In this document: piece by piece, positions 8,568 through 16,660 of the stretch
How positions within the stretch are numbered: position 1 is the first letter of the stretch
Layout: the number at the start of each line of letters is the position of its first letter
From: Pseudomonas sp. NFACC02
GTDB taxonomy: Bacteria; Pseudomonadota; Gammaproteobacteria; Pseudomonadales; Pseudomonadaceae
Reading direction: 5' to 3'
Length of the DNA stretch: 64,000 nucleotides
NCBI RefSeq assembly: GCF_900110765.1
Contig: NZ_FOEO01000029.1
Span: forward strand, 1-64,000
Position numbers and translations under genes: made by a program
Notes under the pieces: model-generated
What the model was told of the DNA's origin: nothing
The model's database searches: none
What the model saw: the letters and a program-made list of their open reading frames with translations, nothing else

Positions 8568-8850
8568 GAATGATTTTCTCAAGGCGTTGACCGGCAACTC
8601 GCGCGAAATACCGGGTGGCCTTTGTTTTTGGTGTGAAACCTTTGGTTTTTATTGTCATCAGGACGGGGCTGTCGCTGAACTCCCGAGGCATCTGAGCATC
8701 AGTAGCGCAGCGAGTTTTATCTGATTGCTGCTTGGCAATCCAGTGTCCTGACAACGTGATGGGGCAGGATTATGCCGGGGATCGTCCGATTTGGCTAAAG
8801 TCATGGTCAGACGGGAAGACTAATGCAGGACATGAAGGGGCGCACAGGCT

Positions 8851-9474
8851 ATGCAAATAGAGCGTTATGGACACATTCGGGGCAGTCGTTACAATTTGTC
8901 ACTGACGTTGCTGATGCTGCTGAGCACGTTGTTGTCCGGTTGCGGCATCAACAATATTCCGACTTATGACGAGCAGGTCAAAGCCGCCTGGGCTCAGGTG
9001 CAGAACCAGTATCAGCGGCGGGCCGACCTGATTCCCAATCTGGTCGAGACCGTAAAGGGCTATGCCAAACAGGAGCAGGAGACGCTGACGGCCGTGATCG
9101 AAGCCAGGGCCAAGGCCACGTCCATCCAGATCGATGCCAATACGCTGAACGATCCCGCCAAGCTCAAGCAGTTTCAGGACGCGCAAGCCCAGTTGACTGG
9201 CGCGTTGAGCCGGCTGATGGTGGTGTCCGAGCGGTATCCGGACCTGAAGTCCAACCAGAACTTCCTGTCGCTGCAATCGCAGCTCGAAGGGACGGAAAAC
9301 CGGATTGCCGTGGCACGTCGCGATTTCATCGCTGCGGTCGAGAAGTACAACACGGAAATCCGTACCTTCCCTGGCCGCCTCTGGCATTCGGTGATGTACA
9401 GCGATTTGCCCATCCGGCCTAACTTCGAAGCCACCGCTGCAGACGCTGACAAAGCGCCGCAAGTGAAGTTCTGA
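8851..9474 (+). CDS. lemA: LemA family lipoprotein
   Basis: 207 residues. The N-terminal hydrophobic stretch ends in a lipobox (TLLSGC, Cys near residue 31), so I expect a lipoprotein. The LemA core follows: YDEQVKAAWAQVQNQYQRRADLIPNLV, then GYAKQEQETL, helical segments, and the C-terminal FPGRLWHSVM. The next gene begins inside the stop codon (TGATG), so translation is coupled to a TPM-domain protein. LemA plus TPM genes are a common pair; their biochemical role in the envelope is poorly defined. Confidence 0.9.
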   Translation: MQIERYGHIRGSRYNLSLTLLMLLSTLLSGCGINNIPTYDEQVKAAWAQVQNQYQRRADLIPNLVETVKGYAKQEQETLTAVIEARAKATSIQIDANTLNDPAKLKQFQDAQAQLTGALSRLMVVSERYPDLKSNQNFLSLQSQLEGTENRIAVARRDFIAAVEKYNTEIRTFPGRLWHSVMYSDLPIRPNFEATAADADKAPQVKF

Positions 9475-10223
9475 TGGGGCGCGCGCGGCGGGGCATTCTG
9501 GTCGCGTTGCTGGCGATGTCGGTCGGCCTGCTCGCCCAATGGGCTCAGGCCGAACTGAAGTTCCCGGCGCTGAGCGGGCAGGTCGTCGACACGGCCGGCA
9601 TGATCGACAACGCGAGCAAGGAACGCCTGTCCCAGATGCTGCGGGCTCATGAAGAGCTCACCACCGAGCAGGTCGTGGTGGTCACGCTGCCCAATCTGCA
9701 AGGTGCGACCATCGAGGACTTTGGCTATCAACTCGGTCGTTATTGGGGCATCGGTCAGAAGGGCAAGGACAACGGCGCGTTATTGATTGTGGCCAAGGAC
9801 GAGCGCAAGGTGCGCATCGAAGTCGGCTACGGCCTGGAAGACCGGCTCACGGACGCACAGTCGTCGGTGATCATCAACCAGATCATCACGCCGGCCTTCA
9901 AACAAGGGGACTTCGTCGGCGGCGTCAGCAAAGGCACCGAAGCGATCGTGCAGGTGCTGGGCGGTGATCCGCTGGCTGAGCCCGTGGTCGGTGCGTCCGG
10001 CGGTGACGATGTCACTGACTGGAAAATGAGCCTGCTGTTTCTCATCCTCTTCGTGGCGTTTGTCTTTATCAACATGCGCTGGGGCCGGGCCCTGGGCGGT
10101 CTGGGCGGCGGCTACATCGGCTCGGGCGGTGGCGGCTTTGGTTCCGGCGGCTCCGGAGGTGGCGGTGGCATGCGCGGTGGCGGCGGCAGTTTTGGCGGCG
10201 GCGGTGCCTCAGGTGGCTGGTAA
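9474..10223 (+). CDS. TPM-domain membrane protein with Gly-rich tail
   Basis: 249 residues: signal peptide (to ~26, AQWAQA), a TPM (DUF477-type) domain (~30-150, with GQVVDTAGMI, KDNGALLIVAKDERKVRIEVGYGLEDRLTD), one membrane helix (LLFLILFVAFVFINM, ~183-198) and a low-complexity Gly/Ser tail ending in GGW. Layout matches the YgcG/PF04536 group; some plant members have been linked to phosphatase activity and photosystem II repair, which need not apply here. ATG at 9474 overlaps the lemA stop by one base. It is followed by a second TPM gene 27 nt later, forming a three-gene operon. Confidence 0.85.
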   Translation: MGRARRGILVALLAMSVGLLAQWAQAELKFPALSGQVVDTAGMIDNASKERLSQMLRAHEELTTEQVVVVTLPNLQGATIEDFGYQLGRYWGIGQKGKDNGALLIVAKDERKVRIEVGYGLEDRLTDAQSSVIINQIITPAFKQGDFVGGVSKGTEAIVQVLGGDPLAEPVVGASGGDDVTDWKMSLLFLILFVAFVFINMRWGRALGGLGGGYIGSGGGGFGSGGSGGGGGMRGGGGSFGGGGASGGW

Positions 10224-10250
10224 TCGATAGCTCAATAAGGATTGCAGTGC

Positions 10251-10868
10251 ATGGCGTTACTGACTGAAGACGAACAGAAGCAGGTCGCTCAGGCCATCGA
10301 GGCGGTCGAACGACAGACCGACGCCGAACTGGTGACCGTGCTGGCCGCGAGTGCCGACGATTATGCTTACGTGCCCTTGATCTGGGCCGGGCTGGTGGCC
10401 TTGCTTCTGCCCGGCCTGATCAACTTTTACCCCGGATGGCTGAATGCCAACGAGCTGTTGTTGACCCAGATCGCGACGTTCATCGTCGTTGCGCTGTTGT
10501 GCCGCCTGCCCGCCGTGACCTCTCGTCTGGTGCCCGGATCGGTGCGGCATTGGCGAGCGGGGAGCCTGGCACGACGTCAGTTCCTCGAGCAGAACCTGCA
10601 TGCGACGGCCAATGGCACGGGGGTGTTGATCTTCGTCAGCGAGGCCGAGCGTTACGTCGAAATCATCGTCGACGACGGCATCGCCCGTCATGTGGACGAC
10701 ATGGTCTGGCGTTCGATGGTCGATGTGTTCACCCGGCAAGTGAGCGAAGGCAAGATCCTGGAAGGCTTTCTGGGCTGTATTCGTTCCTGCGGCGAGGTGC
10801 TGAGCGATCAGGTGCCAGTGACGCAGCCGCGCAATGAATTGCCGAACCGTCTGGTGGTGCTGGACTAG
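10251..10868 (+). CDS. TPM-domain membrane protein (second copy)
   Basis: 205 residues from the ATG at 10251 (MALLTEDEQKQV); AAGGAT lies upstream. There is no signal peptide. The sequence begins with TPM-like EDEQKQVAQAIEAVERQTDAELVTVLA, continues with two membrane segments (~45-65 and ~75-95), and then has GTGVLIFVSEAERYVEIIVDDGIARHVDDMVW, the second half of the TPM fold. Last gene of the lemA operon, so it probably acts with the two preceding products at the inner membrane. Confidence 0.8.
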   Translation: MALLTEDEQKQVAQAIEAVERQTDAELVTVLAASADDYAYVPLIWAGLVALLLPGLINFYPGWLNANELLLTQIATFIVVALLCRLPAVTSRLVPGSVRHWRAGSLARRQFLEQNLHATANGTGVLIFVSEAERYVEIIVDDGIARHVDDMVWRSMVDVFTRQVSEGKILEGFLGCIRSCGEVLSDQVPVTQPRNELPNRLVVLD

Positions 10869-10976
10869 GGGCATCCGATCTACGGGCTTGTGGTGGTTAG
10901 TAATTAAATCCACCACGCCCCGTCATCCCGCCTAAAATACCGCCCTCGCATTTTTCGCTTCCACAGGGTTCACCCG

Positions 10977-12194
10977 ATGTCCGTCACTGCCCCCCACGTC
11001 GCTCCCGCGCAGGATCACCGCGCCCAGTTCCTGAGCCTGCTCGACACCTGTCTGACGCAGAACTCACTGATCAAGCTGGTGTTGGCCAAGTACGTCGGGA
11101 CCGAGGCCGAGCTGCAACGGATCATCATCAAGCCTACGACAATCAAGGATCAGCCTTGCTTGTCGTTCGTGTATCGCTACAAGACGCGCGACATCACCAA
11201 GAACCATCCGCTGGCCGAGGCGCAAACGCTGATCGCCAGCCTGTTGCCCGAATCGTTCAAGAACGCGCATCTGCTGTCGCTCACTGACGAGGTGCAGCTG
11301 GAATTCAGCAAGAAGGGCAAGAGCAGCCTGTTCCGCAATACCCCACAGCAACAGCGCGAAGCGCCTTCTGCGGAGCATGATCGCGAGAAGAAACGCTACC
11401 TGGAACTGAGCCGCCCGTTCCTCACGGACCTGGGCGTGACCAACAAGCAGCATGAACTGATTCCGGCGATGTCGCGCAAATGGAAGCAGATCAACAAGTT
11501 CATCGAGGTGTTCTCTCACGCATTGTCGAACTCGCCAATCGGGCTCGACAAGCCGGTGACGGTGGCTGATTTCGGCTCAGGAAAAGGCTATCTGACGTTT
11601 GCCATCCACGATTACCTGCGTAATACCTTGCAGGCTGAAGGCAACGTCACGGGTGTCGAGTTGCGTGAGGACATGGTGACGCTGTGCAACAACGCCGCCG
11701 CGCGTCTGGAGCACCCGGGGCTGGTGTTCAAGTGTGGTGACGTGCGTTCGGTGGCGCCGAGCGAGCTGGACGTCATGATTGCCTTGCACGCCTGCGACAT
11801 CGCCACGGATTACGCGATTCACACCGGTATTCGTTCGGGCGCGTCGATCATCATGTGCTCGCCGTGTTGCCACAAACAGATTCGCCTGCAAATCCAGAGC
11901 CCGACGCTGCTCAAACCGATGCTGCAATACGGCCTGCACATGGGGCAGCAGGCTGAGATGGTCACCGATGCGTTGCGTGCATTGTTGCTGGAAGTGTGTG
12001 GCTACGAGACCAAGGTTTTCGAGTTCATCTCGCTGGAACACACCAACAAGAACAAGATGATCCTGGCGGTCAAACGCGCAACGCCCGCCGATCCGGCGGA
12101 GCTGCTGGCGAAAATTCAGGAGCTGAAGACGTTTTATGGCATCAAGGAGCACTGCCTGGAGACCCTGCTCCAGGCAGACCATCTGATCGGCTAG
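10977..12194 (+). CDS. SAM-dependent methyltransferase, METTL25/RRNAD1-like
   Basis: 405 residues. The central Rossmann methyltransferase has motif I VADFGSGKGYLTFAIHDYL near 195-215, an acidic SAM-ribose residue in VTGVELRE, and ALHACDIATD, then a Cys cluster CSPCCHKQIR. The G-x-G motif followed by HACD and CCHK is the pattern I associate with the METTL25-type PF13679 family. The N-terminal ~180 residues are family-specific. Substrate is unknown: rRNA, protein or small molecule are all possible. It stands alone and ends 4 nt inside the convergent exporter gene. Confidence 0.7.
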   Translation: MSVTAPHVAPAQDHRAQFLSLLDTCLTQNSLIKLVLAKYVGTEAELQRIIIKPTTIKDQPCLSFVYRYKTRDITKNHPLAEAQTLIASLLPESFKNAHLLSLTDEVQLEFSKKGKSSLFRNTPQQQREAPSAEHDREKKRYLELSRPFLTDLGVTNKQHELIPAMSRKWKQINKFIEVFSHALSNSPIGLDKPVTVADFGSGKGYLTFAIHDYLRNTLQAEGNVTGVELREDMVTLCNNAAARLEHPGLVFKCGDVRSVAPSELDVMIALHACDIATDYAIHTGIRSGASIIMCSPCCHKQIRLQIQSPTLLKPMLQYGLHMGQQAEMVTDALRALLLEVCGYETKVFEFISLEHTNKNKMILAVKRATPADPAELLAKIQELKTFYGIKEHCLETLLQADHLIG

Positions 12195-13090
12195 AGGCGG
12201 GTAGCCACAACCGGCTTGGGCGCGATGACCGCCGTCTTGCGCCCGATGGCCAGCGTTACGACCACGCCGGCGGCAAAAATCCAGGTGATCGGGTCGATGT
12301 GTTCGCCGAAGAACAGGGCCGAAAAAGCCATGGTGAAGAACAGCTGAACCAACTGGATCTGACTGACGCGGGCAATGCCGCCCATGGCAAGGCCCGCGTA
12401 CCAGGCGAAAAAGCCAATGAATTGCGAGAACAGCGACACGTAACCGAACGCCCACCACGCGCCCGCTGAAATCGGTCCTTCGTGCTGCGAGGCAAGGTAG
12501 CCGACCGGGATGATCAACACCGGAATCGAAATCACCAGCGCCCAGCAGATCACCTGCCAGCCGCCCATCTGTTTGGCCAGGCGCCCGCCTTCGGCATAGC
12601 CCAGTCCACCAATCGCCACGGCGCCGACCATCAGCAGGTCACCGGCCTGCAAATTGCCCGCCCCGCTGATCAGCGCATAGCCCAACACCAGCACACTGCC
12701 CATTGCCGCACAGAGCCAGAATGCTTTCGACGGACGCTCATGGGACAGCCATGCCGCATAGATCGCCACCAGCAAAGGCTGCAGCCCGTTGACCAATGCA
12801 CCGTGAGAGGCCGGCAGGGTTTTCATGGCCCAGGCAGACAGCACCGGAAAGCCGATGATCACGCCCAACGCCACCACCATCAACGCTTTGAACTGGGCGC
12901 GGGTCGGCCATTTCTCCCGACGCCACAGCAATAGTGCCGCCGCTGGAATCGCCGCGAACAATGCTCGGCCGAGGCCATTGAGCAGAGGATGGATTTCCTG
13001 AACCACGATGCGGGTCATGGGCAGCGTCAGACTGAAGATCACCACGCCGATCAGTCCGAGGACCATGCCGGTGTTTTCGCGAGAGGACAT
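12191..13090 (-). CDS. DMT-superfamily (EamA) transporter, probable metabolite exporter
   Basis: 299 residues from the ATG at 13090. Ten predicted membrane helices form two EamA halves; the first holds NGLGRALFAAIPAAALLL and ASHGALVNGLQPLLVAIYAAWL, and the second VSQIQLVQLFFTMAFSALFFGEHID. Family members export amino acids or other metabolites. Nothing here fixes the substrate. Its last four bases overlap the convergent methyltransferase gene. Confidence 0.85.
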   Translation of the reverse strand: MSSRENTGMVLGLIGVVIFSLTLPMTRIVVQEIHPLLNGLGRALFAAIPAAALLLWRREKWPTRAQFKALMVVALGVIIGFPVLSAWAMKTLPASHGALVNGLQPLLVAIYAAWLSHERPSKAFWLCAAMGSVLVLGYALISGAGNLQAGDLLMVGAVAIGGLGYAEGGRLAKQMGGWQVICWALVISIPVLIIPVGYLASQHEGPISAGAWWAFGYVSLFSQFIGFFAWYAGLAMGGIARVSQIQLVQLFFTMAFSALFFGEHIDPITWIFAAGVVVTLAIGRKTAVIAPKPVVATRL

Positions 13091-13354
13091 GTTGGGTCGT
13101 GCCTTTTGTTTTAAGAATAAAAGCCAGAGGTGAAAGCAGGCCTCCATTCAGCCACAGATGCCTCGTCCAGCCCCTTAACAGATTCCGACAGAATCGACCG
13201 TACACTTGGTGTTACACGGGGAAAACGCCGTTTGTGAGGATTTTCCTGCTGGCCCCTGAACACCGCTGAATGTTGGTGCAGAAATTGAATGCCATCTTCC
13301 TGCAACCCTTTGAAGGTCAAATGGGTGGCGTCGAATTCAGCCGGGAGAACAATC

Positions 13355-13585
13355 GTGTCGGTCATCGGAAAATGGGCGTTGCAAGGTGTGGTGGTGTTCC
13401 TGTTCGCATGGATGGCGACCGTGGCGGCTCAATGGTCAGCGAGCGTCGTCAAATCGACGAGCAGCGACCGCCTCGCCGCCCTCAGCAGCGTACGACTGTC
13501 CACGGAATCAGTTGCTGCCAGCATCAACAAGAAGGCGCACGGCAACACGGTTGTGGTGGGGGCCTTGTCGGAAAGTAACGAGTAG
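13355..13585 (+). CDS. Small hypothetical membrane-anchored or secreted protein
   Basis: 76 residues using a GTG start, chosen because GGGAGAA sits 7 nt upstream and the first residues then form a signal-like helix (VIGKWALQGVVVFLFAWMATVAA). The rest is polar (Ser, Val, Asn-rich) and ends in ALSESNE. I do not recognise the family. A minus-strand frame covers part of the same DNA (13111-13365) but lacks a ribosome site. Confidence 0.5.
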   Translation: MSVIGKWALQGVVVFLFAWMATVAAQWSASVVKSTSSDRLAALSSVRLSTESVAASINKKAHGNTVVVGALSESNE

Positions 13586-13734
13586 ACCGTCGCGCTGGGA
13601 AGTTTGGGAGCGGGGGGGCTGAGCGGGCAGAAACTGTTCCTTGAGGCCTCGCTCGCTTTTATGGCTTTCAATCAGGGCATTTCTAGGAAGCATCGCCGTA
13701 ACAGGTGGGAAATTTCTGAATGTCCGGAGTGTGC

Positions 13735-13763
13735 TTGAAACAGGAATGCAGACTGCACATACT
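13735..13763 (+). promoter_or_regulatory. Sigma-70 promoter of a candidate small RNA
   Basis: TTGAAA (13735-13740), a 17-bp spacer and CATACT (13758-13763) match the housekeeping consensus well. Transcription should start near 13770. The first gene downstream (13905) lies beyond a strong terminator, so the transcript is expected to be short. Confidence 0.5.
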
Positions 13764-13769
13764 GCGCGG

Positions 13770-13891
13770 GTGATCAGCGAGAGCTGAATGGAGTCTGGAT
13801 CCCTCGGTTGAGGTTGAACCAGCGGCGCGGTAAGGGCGATGCAAGTTCTTCTGCGTGTCGATAGAGGCCGCCTTCGGGCGGCTTTGCTTTT
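13770..13891 (+). ncRNA. Candidate small RNA, ~120 nt, unidentified
   Basis: A good promoter (13735-13763) and a canonical terminator (GCCGCC-TTCG-GGCGGC at 13867-13882, then TTTGCTTTT) enclose ~120 nt without a convincing reading frame. The body holds two TGGA/GGA words but not the regular stem-loop GGA pattern of RsmX/Y/Z, and no upstream GacA-type TGTAAG-N6-CTTACA box is present. I do not match it to PrrF, RgsA or CrcZ from memory. Part of the transcript could alternatively be an attenuated leader of the MazF-like gene that begins 14 nt after the terminator. Confidence 0.4.
13864..13891 (+). terminator. Rho-independent terminator before the MazF-like gene
   Basis: Perfect 6-bp stem GCCGCC/GGCGGC with an ultra-stable TTCG loop (13867-13882) followed by TTTGCTTTT. 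Confidence 0.8.
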
Positions 13892-13904
13892 GCTGGAGAA
13901 AGGG

Positions 13905-14297
13905 ATGCCTCTCTACTACTTGCCTAAACAGGGCGATGTGCTCGTCTGTGATTTCACCAGAGGTTTTGTGCCTCCAGAAATGGTGAAGGTTCGAAAGGTG
14001 GTGGTCATCTCTCACCGGGCCAGGCACCGTAGACGTTTATGTACCGTGGTTCCTATCTCGTCCACGTCTCCTGAAAACGAATTTGACTGGCATCATGTGC
14101 TTAGAGTGAACCCTCTGATGACGGATGGGGCGCAACAGCTATGGGTCAAGTGCGACATGATCTACACCGTCAGCTTTGATCGGCTGGACAAGGCTCATCG
14201 TAAGACGAGGGGCGGAAGGGAATATTTCGTTCCGCGTCTTTGCCCAAATGACCTTGAGGCGGTGATCAACGGCGTAAAGGCTTACTTACCGCTTTAG
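13905..14297 (+). CDS. PemK/MazF-family protein (possible endoribonuclease toxin)
   Basis: 130 residues from the ATG at 13905 (GGAG 10 nt upstream). The N-terminus has the MazF-type pattern: PKQGDVLVCDF (the GDI/V motif), then KVRKVVVISHRARHRRRLCTVVPISST, equivalent to the R-P-V-v-V-i-S....-v-vPiTs core strand set. QQLWVKCDMIYTVSFDRL corresponds to the D-q-i-rtvd-RL motif. No antitoxin-like frame abuts it on either side, which is unusual for MazF. It may be an orphan toxin or a domesticated RNase. The convergent gene at 14334-15365 ends 36 nt away. Confidence 0.7.
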   Translation: MPLYYLPKQGDVLVCDFTRGFVPPEMVKVRKVVVISHRARHRRRLCTVVPISSTSPENEFDWHHVLRVNPLMTDGAQQLWVKCDMIYTVSFDRLDKAHRKTRGGREYFVPRLCPNDLEAVINGVKAYLPL

Positions 14298-14333
14298 TCC
14301 AGTTCATTCCGAAGATTTCATCGCAGACAGAGC

Positions 14334-15365
14334 TCAACCCTTCTTAAGCTCCAACCCTTCCTTCAACCGCGCCACCGGCACCGAAAACTCGGGATTGCCC
14401 AGCGGGTGCGTTTTGGCATTGAAGAACTTCAACTCGATGTTCTGGCCTTCGAACAGCGCACTGTAGTGCCGTTTCTGATGCTGGATAAACGCTTCGCTGC
14501 GCGGAAGGATCGAGATGGCGAGGGTTTTCGGCCTGGCCTGCAGCACCGCGTCGAGAATGTGTCGGTCCTGCTTGCCAAGCGAATGCCCGAAAATGCACAG
14601 CGAACCCTGGTGTTGCGCCAGTTGGGCGTGGCAGTACGAAAGGTAGTCCGAGCCCCGGATGATTTTCATCTTGTCGTGGCTGCGGCCTTCACAGACGAAC
14701 AGCGGGACGTCTTCCAGCGCATTGACGGCAAAGCTGCCGAGCAGCGTGCTTTCCGAGGACATCAATTTGCGCGCAGTGCCGTCGAAGTTTTTCACCAGAT
14801 GCATGCCGCCATGCAGATACAGGATGCGCGTGGCGTGGCTGGTGGTCCGGTGCAGATTGAAGACCGCGTCGTCATCGAACAGATCATCGAACGGCTGTGC
14901 GCCATGCATCACCGCCCAATAGGCCAGCAGGTCATAGTTGGTGGAGTAGACCGTTGCGTACTGACTCAGTGCGTGGCTCATCTGTGCGATGGTCGAAGGC
15001 GCCATCAAGCGCCATGGAATGTGCGCCGAGCGAATGCCGTGAATGAGCGCTTCCTTGATCGCGAAGTAACGGTTGCGTGGCGAAGACGAACTGACCGTCA
15101 GCGCGGCGTTCACCCGCATCGCCACCTTGAGGCCACTGAGAACGGGCTCGAAGTTCTCGGTTTCCATGGACTTGAACAGCGCCAGCTCGGTCGGGCTCAG
15201 CGGCTTGTTACGAGTGGTTTGCGCCAGCTCGAACAGCGAGTCGTAAGCGAAGTTCTTCCACACTGCGAGGCTGGCACCGTTGCCCAACAGCAAACCTGAA
15301 CACGGGTGAGCGGTTTGCAGTTGAGGCCAGTCGGCAAGTTCAGCGTCAAAATCCGTGAATTCCAT
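14334..15365 (-). CDS. DUF4917-type protein with SIR2-like motifs
   Basis: 343 residues, soluble. Four motifs appear in the order of SIR2-like NAD-binding proteins: GLLLGNGAS (24-32, for GAGxS), VYSTNYD (139-145, for TTNYD), LYLHGG (182-187, for the HG motif) and IFGHSLGKQDRHI (258-270, for GxSxxD). I recall the family as DUF4917. SIR2-like domains of this type often cleave NAD+ in anti-phage systems (ThsA, DSR), so a defence or stress NADase role is possible but unproven. Convergent to a MazF-like gene, in a patch with small hypothetical genes. ATG at 15365; the upstream 184 nt show no clear promoter. Confidence 0.6.
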   Translation of the reverse strand: MEFTDFDAELADWPQLQTAHPCSGLLLGNGASLAVWKNFAYDSLFELAQTTRNKPLSPTELALFKSMETENFEPVLSGLKVAMRVNAALTVSSSSPRNRYFAIKEALIHGIRSAHIPWRLMAPSTIAQMSHALSQYATVYSTNYDLLAYWAVMHGAQPFDDLFDDDAVFNLHRTTSHATRILYLHGGMHLVKNFDGTARKLMSSESTLLGSFAVNALEDVPLFVCEGRSHDKMKIIRGSDYLSYCHAQLAQHQGSLCIFGHSLGKQDRHILDAVLQARPKTLAISILPRSEAFIQHQKRHYSALFEGQNIELKFFNAKTHPLGNPEFSVPVARLKEGLELKKG

Positions 15366-15549
15366 CTTCTCGCTTCGCGTTCAGGTGAGCAGGCTGGCCG
15401 AGTGGCCAAACGGAGTGGACTTATAGGAAGCCAGGTCGACATTGTCAACGCCGGAACTTGCGTAGAACCGTCCGGAAGATATTTCGAACCCCTGTGTCGA
15501 GCGTGTTTCTAACACTTGAACCTCAAATCCGGTTCGCTGAGAGGTGATC

Positions 15550-15777
15550 ATGAAAACCGATCCAGTGAATACCGCCGCGGCACAAAGCCCCGGCCCTCAT
15601 CCAAGCCCGATGGAAACCCCGCGCCGCGACAGGTCGTCGCTGCCTGCCGACGAATTCGAACGGGTAGAAGCCACCGATGAGCAAAGGCGCGAAACGCCGC
15701 CCCCGCAAACCTGGAAACACCCGGACGATGGGAAAAGCCTTTCGGAAAAAGACGAAGAACTGCCTCTGAAACCTTGA
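15550..15777 (+). CDS. Small hydrophilic hypothetical protein
   Basis: 75 residues from the ATG at 15550 with GAGGTGATC just upstream. Rich in Pro, Glu, Asp and Lys, with no hydrophobic core; I expect it to be disordered. Family not recognised. It is followed 95 nt later by another small gene on the same strand, possibly co-transcribed. Confidence 0.55.
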   Translation: MKTDPVNTAAAQSPGPHPSPMETPRRDRSSLPADEFERVEATDEQRRETPPPQTWKHPDDGKSLSEKDEELPLKP

Positions 15778-15872
15778 GCGCCATCTGTCTTACGGTCCGT
15801 CGCATGAAGGCGACCGGGTGTAAGGTCTTTCGGGGCAATCCAAAACACTCTCTGAATGAGAGGGAGGTCACC

Positions 15873-16112
15873 ATGCACAGTGCGATCAGCAAAACGCATT
15901 TCAATGGGTACGACGTGATCAACGTCAATAACGGTCCATGGCGGGTCTGCACCCACCACGACCGACTTGGATCGTTCGATTCTCGCGAGGAGGCAATGGC
16001 GTTTGCCGCGTCGTTACCTGCTTATGAGGAGCGGACGGCGATGAGCGAACAGCCCGCAACTGCGGCTAAGGCCAAGCCAACCAAGGCCGAGAATGAAGCG
16101 CCAAAAGCATAA
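15873..16112 (+). CDS. Small hypothetical protein with DUF2188-like core
   Basis: 79 residues from the ATG at 15873, with a strong GAGGGAGGT ribosome site. Residues 8-50 (FNGYDVINVNNGPWRVCTHHD, then SFDSREEAMAFAASL) look like a one-sheet domain that packs a W-x-V strand against an EEA helix, as in DUF2188-type proteins. The tail is Ala/Lys/Glu-rich and likely disordered. Function unknown. A terminator follows at 16148-16172. Confidence 0.6.
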   Translation: MHSAISKTHFNGYDVINVNNGPWRVCTHHDRLGSFDSREEAMAFAASLPAYEERTAMSEQPATAAKAKPTKAENEAPKA

Positions 16113-16147
16113 TCCCAAGCGAAACAGTAAATGCGTAACGAAAATCT

Positions 16148-16173
16148 AGCCTCGGCTCTTGCCGGGGCTTTTG
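16148..16173 (+). terminator. Terminator after the small gene pair
   Basis: Stem AGCCTCGGC/GCCGGGGCT (16148-16156/16161-16169, one G-T pair) with loop TCTT, then TTT. The 237 nt from here to the tRNA gene show nothing else I can support. Confidence 0.7.
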
Positions 16174-16410
16174 AGTTTAATGACCGCGGATAGCAAGGCG
16201 TCCACTCAAATCAGGAACACCCATGCCCACCATGCTCGCCGAAAACCCGGTTGGACTTCGCAATTTGGTGTTGTGAGGCTGATCGTGGAAGGCCGTGTAA
16301 GAGGCTGGTTTTGGCATAGACACCGGCCAAGCAGGCTTGCAAGGAGATCGTTAGTCTTTCACGCGGGTGAGAATGCAATAACTAAGAGAGAAGAGGAGCA
16401 GAAGGAAGGC

Positions 16411-16484
16411 TGGAGCGGGTGAAGGGAATCGAACCCTCGTTATCAGCTTGGGAAGCTGGAGTAATGCCATTATACGACACCCGC
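16411..16484 (-). tRNA. tRNA-Gly, anticodon CCC
   Basis: The minus strand folds into a cloverleaf: acceptor GCGGGTG/CACCCGC, D-arm with ATAATGGC, anticodon loop TTCCCAA (anticodon CCC, reads GGG), T-arm GAGGGTTCGATTCCCTT, discriminator T and an encoded CCA at 16413-16411. 74 nt including CCA. Confidence 0.95.
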
Positions 16485-16660
16485 TTTTGACGCTTTCAGC
16501 GGCTGACTTTGTACCAGAAGCGGGCACTGAATTGAAGCGTTAAATGCTGCGCGTGGAAATCAGTGAGTGTGGCGGGTGCTGCGGGGAAGGTTCGGATTCA
16601 TTCGCCGAGGACGGGTGGGCGGGCGCTGGCGAATGAATCCGTTCCTTGAGACCTTCACGG

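Noticed and set aside
8616..8636. Crc/Hfq motif for bglX
   Set aside because: AAAAACAAA is about 55 nt upstream of the start codon, too far for the usual translation block.
13111..13365. 84-codon minus-strand frame (MTDTIVLPAEFDA...)
   Set aside because: The start looks protein-like, but there is no ribosome site, and it overlaps the better-supported GTG gene and the upstream region of the EamA exporter.
13700..13900. RsmX/RsmY-type small RNA
   Set aside because: GGA words are present but not in repeated stem-loops, and no GacA upstream box was found.
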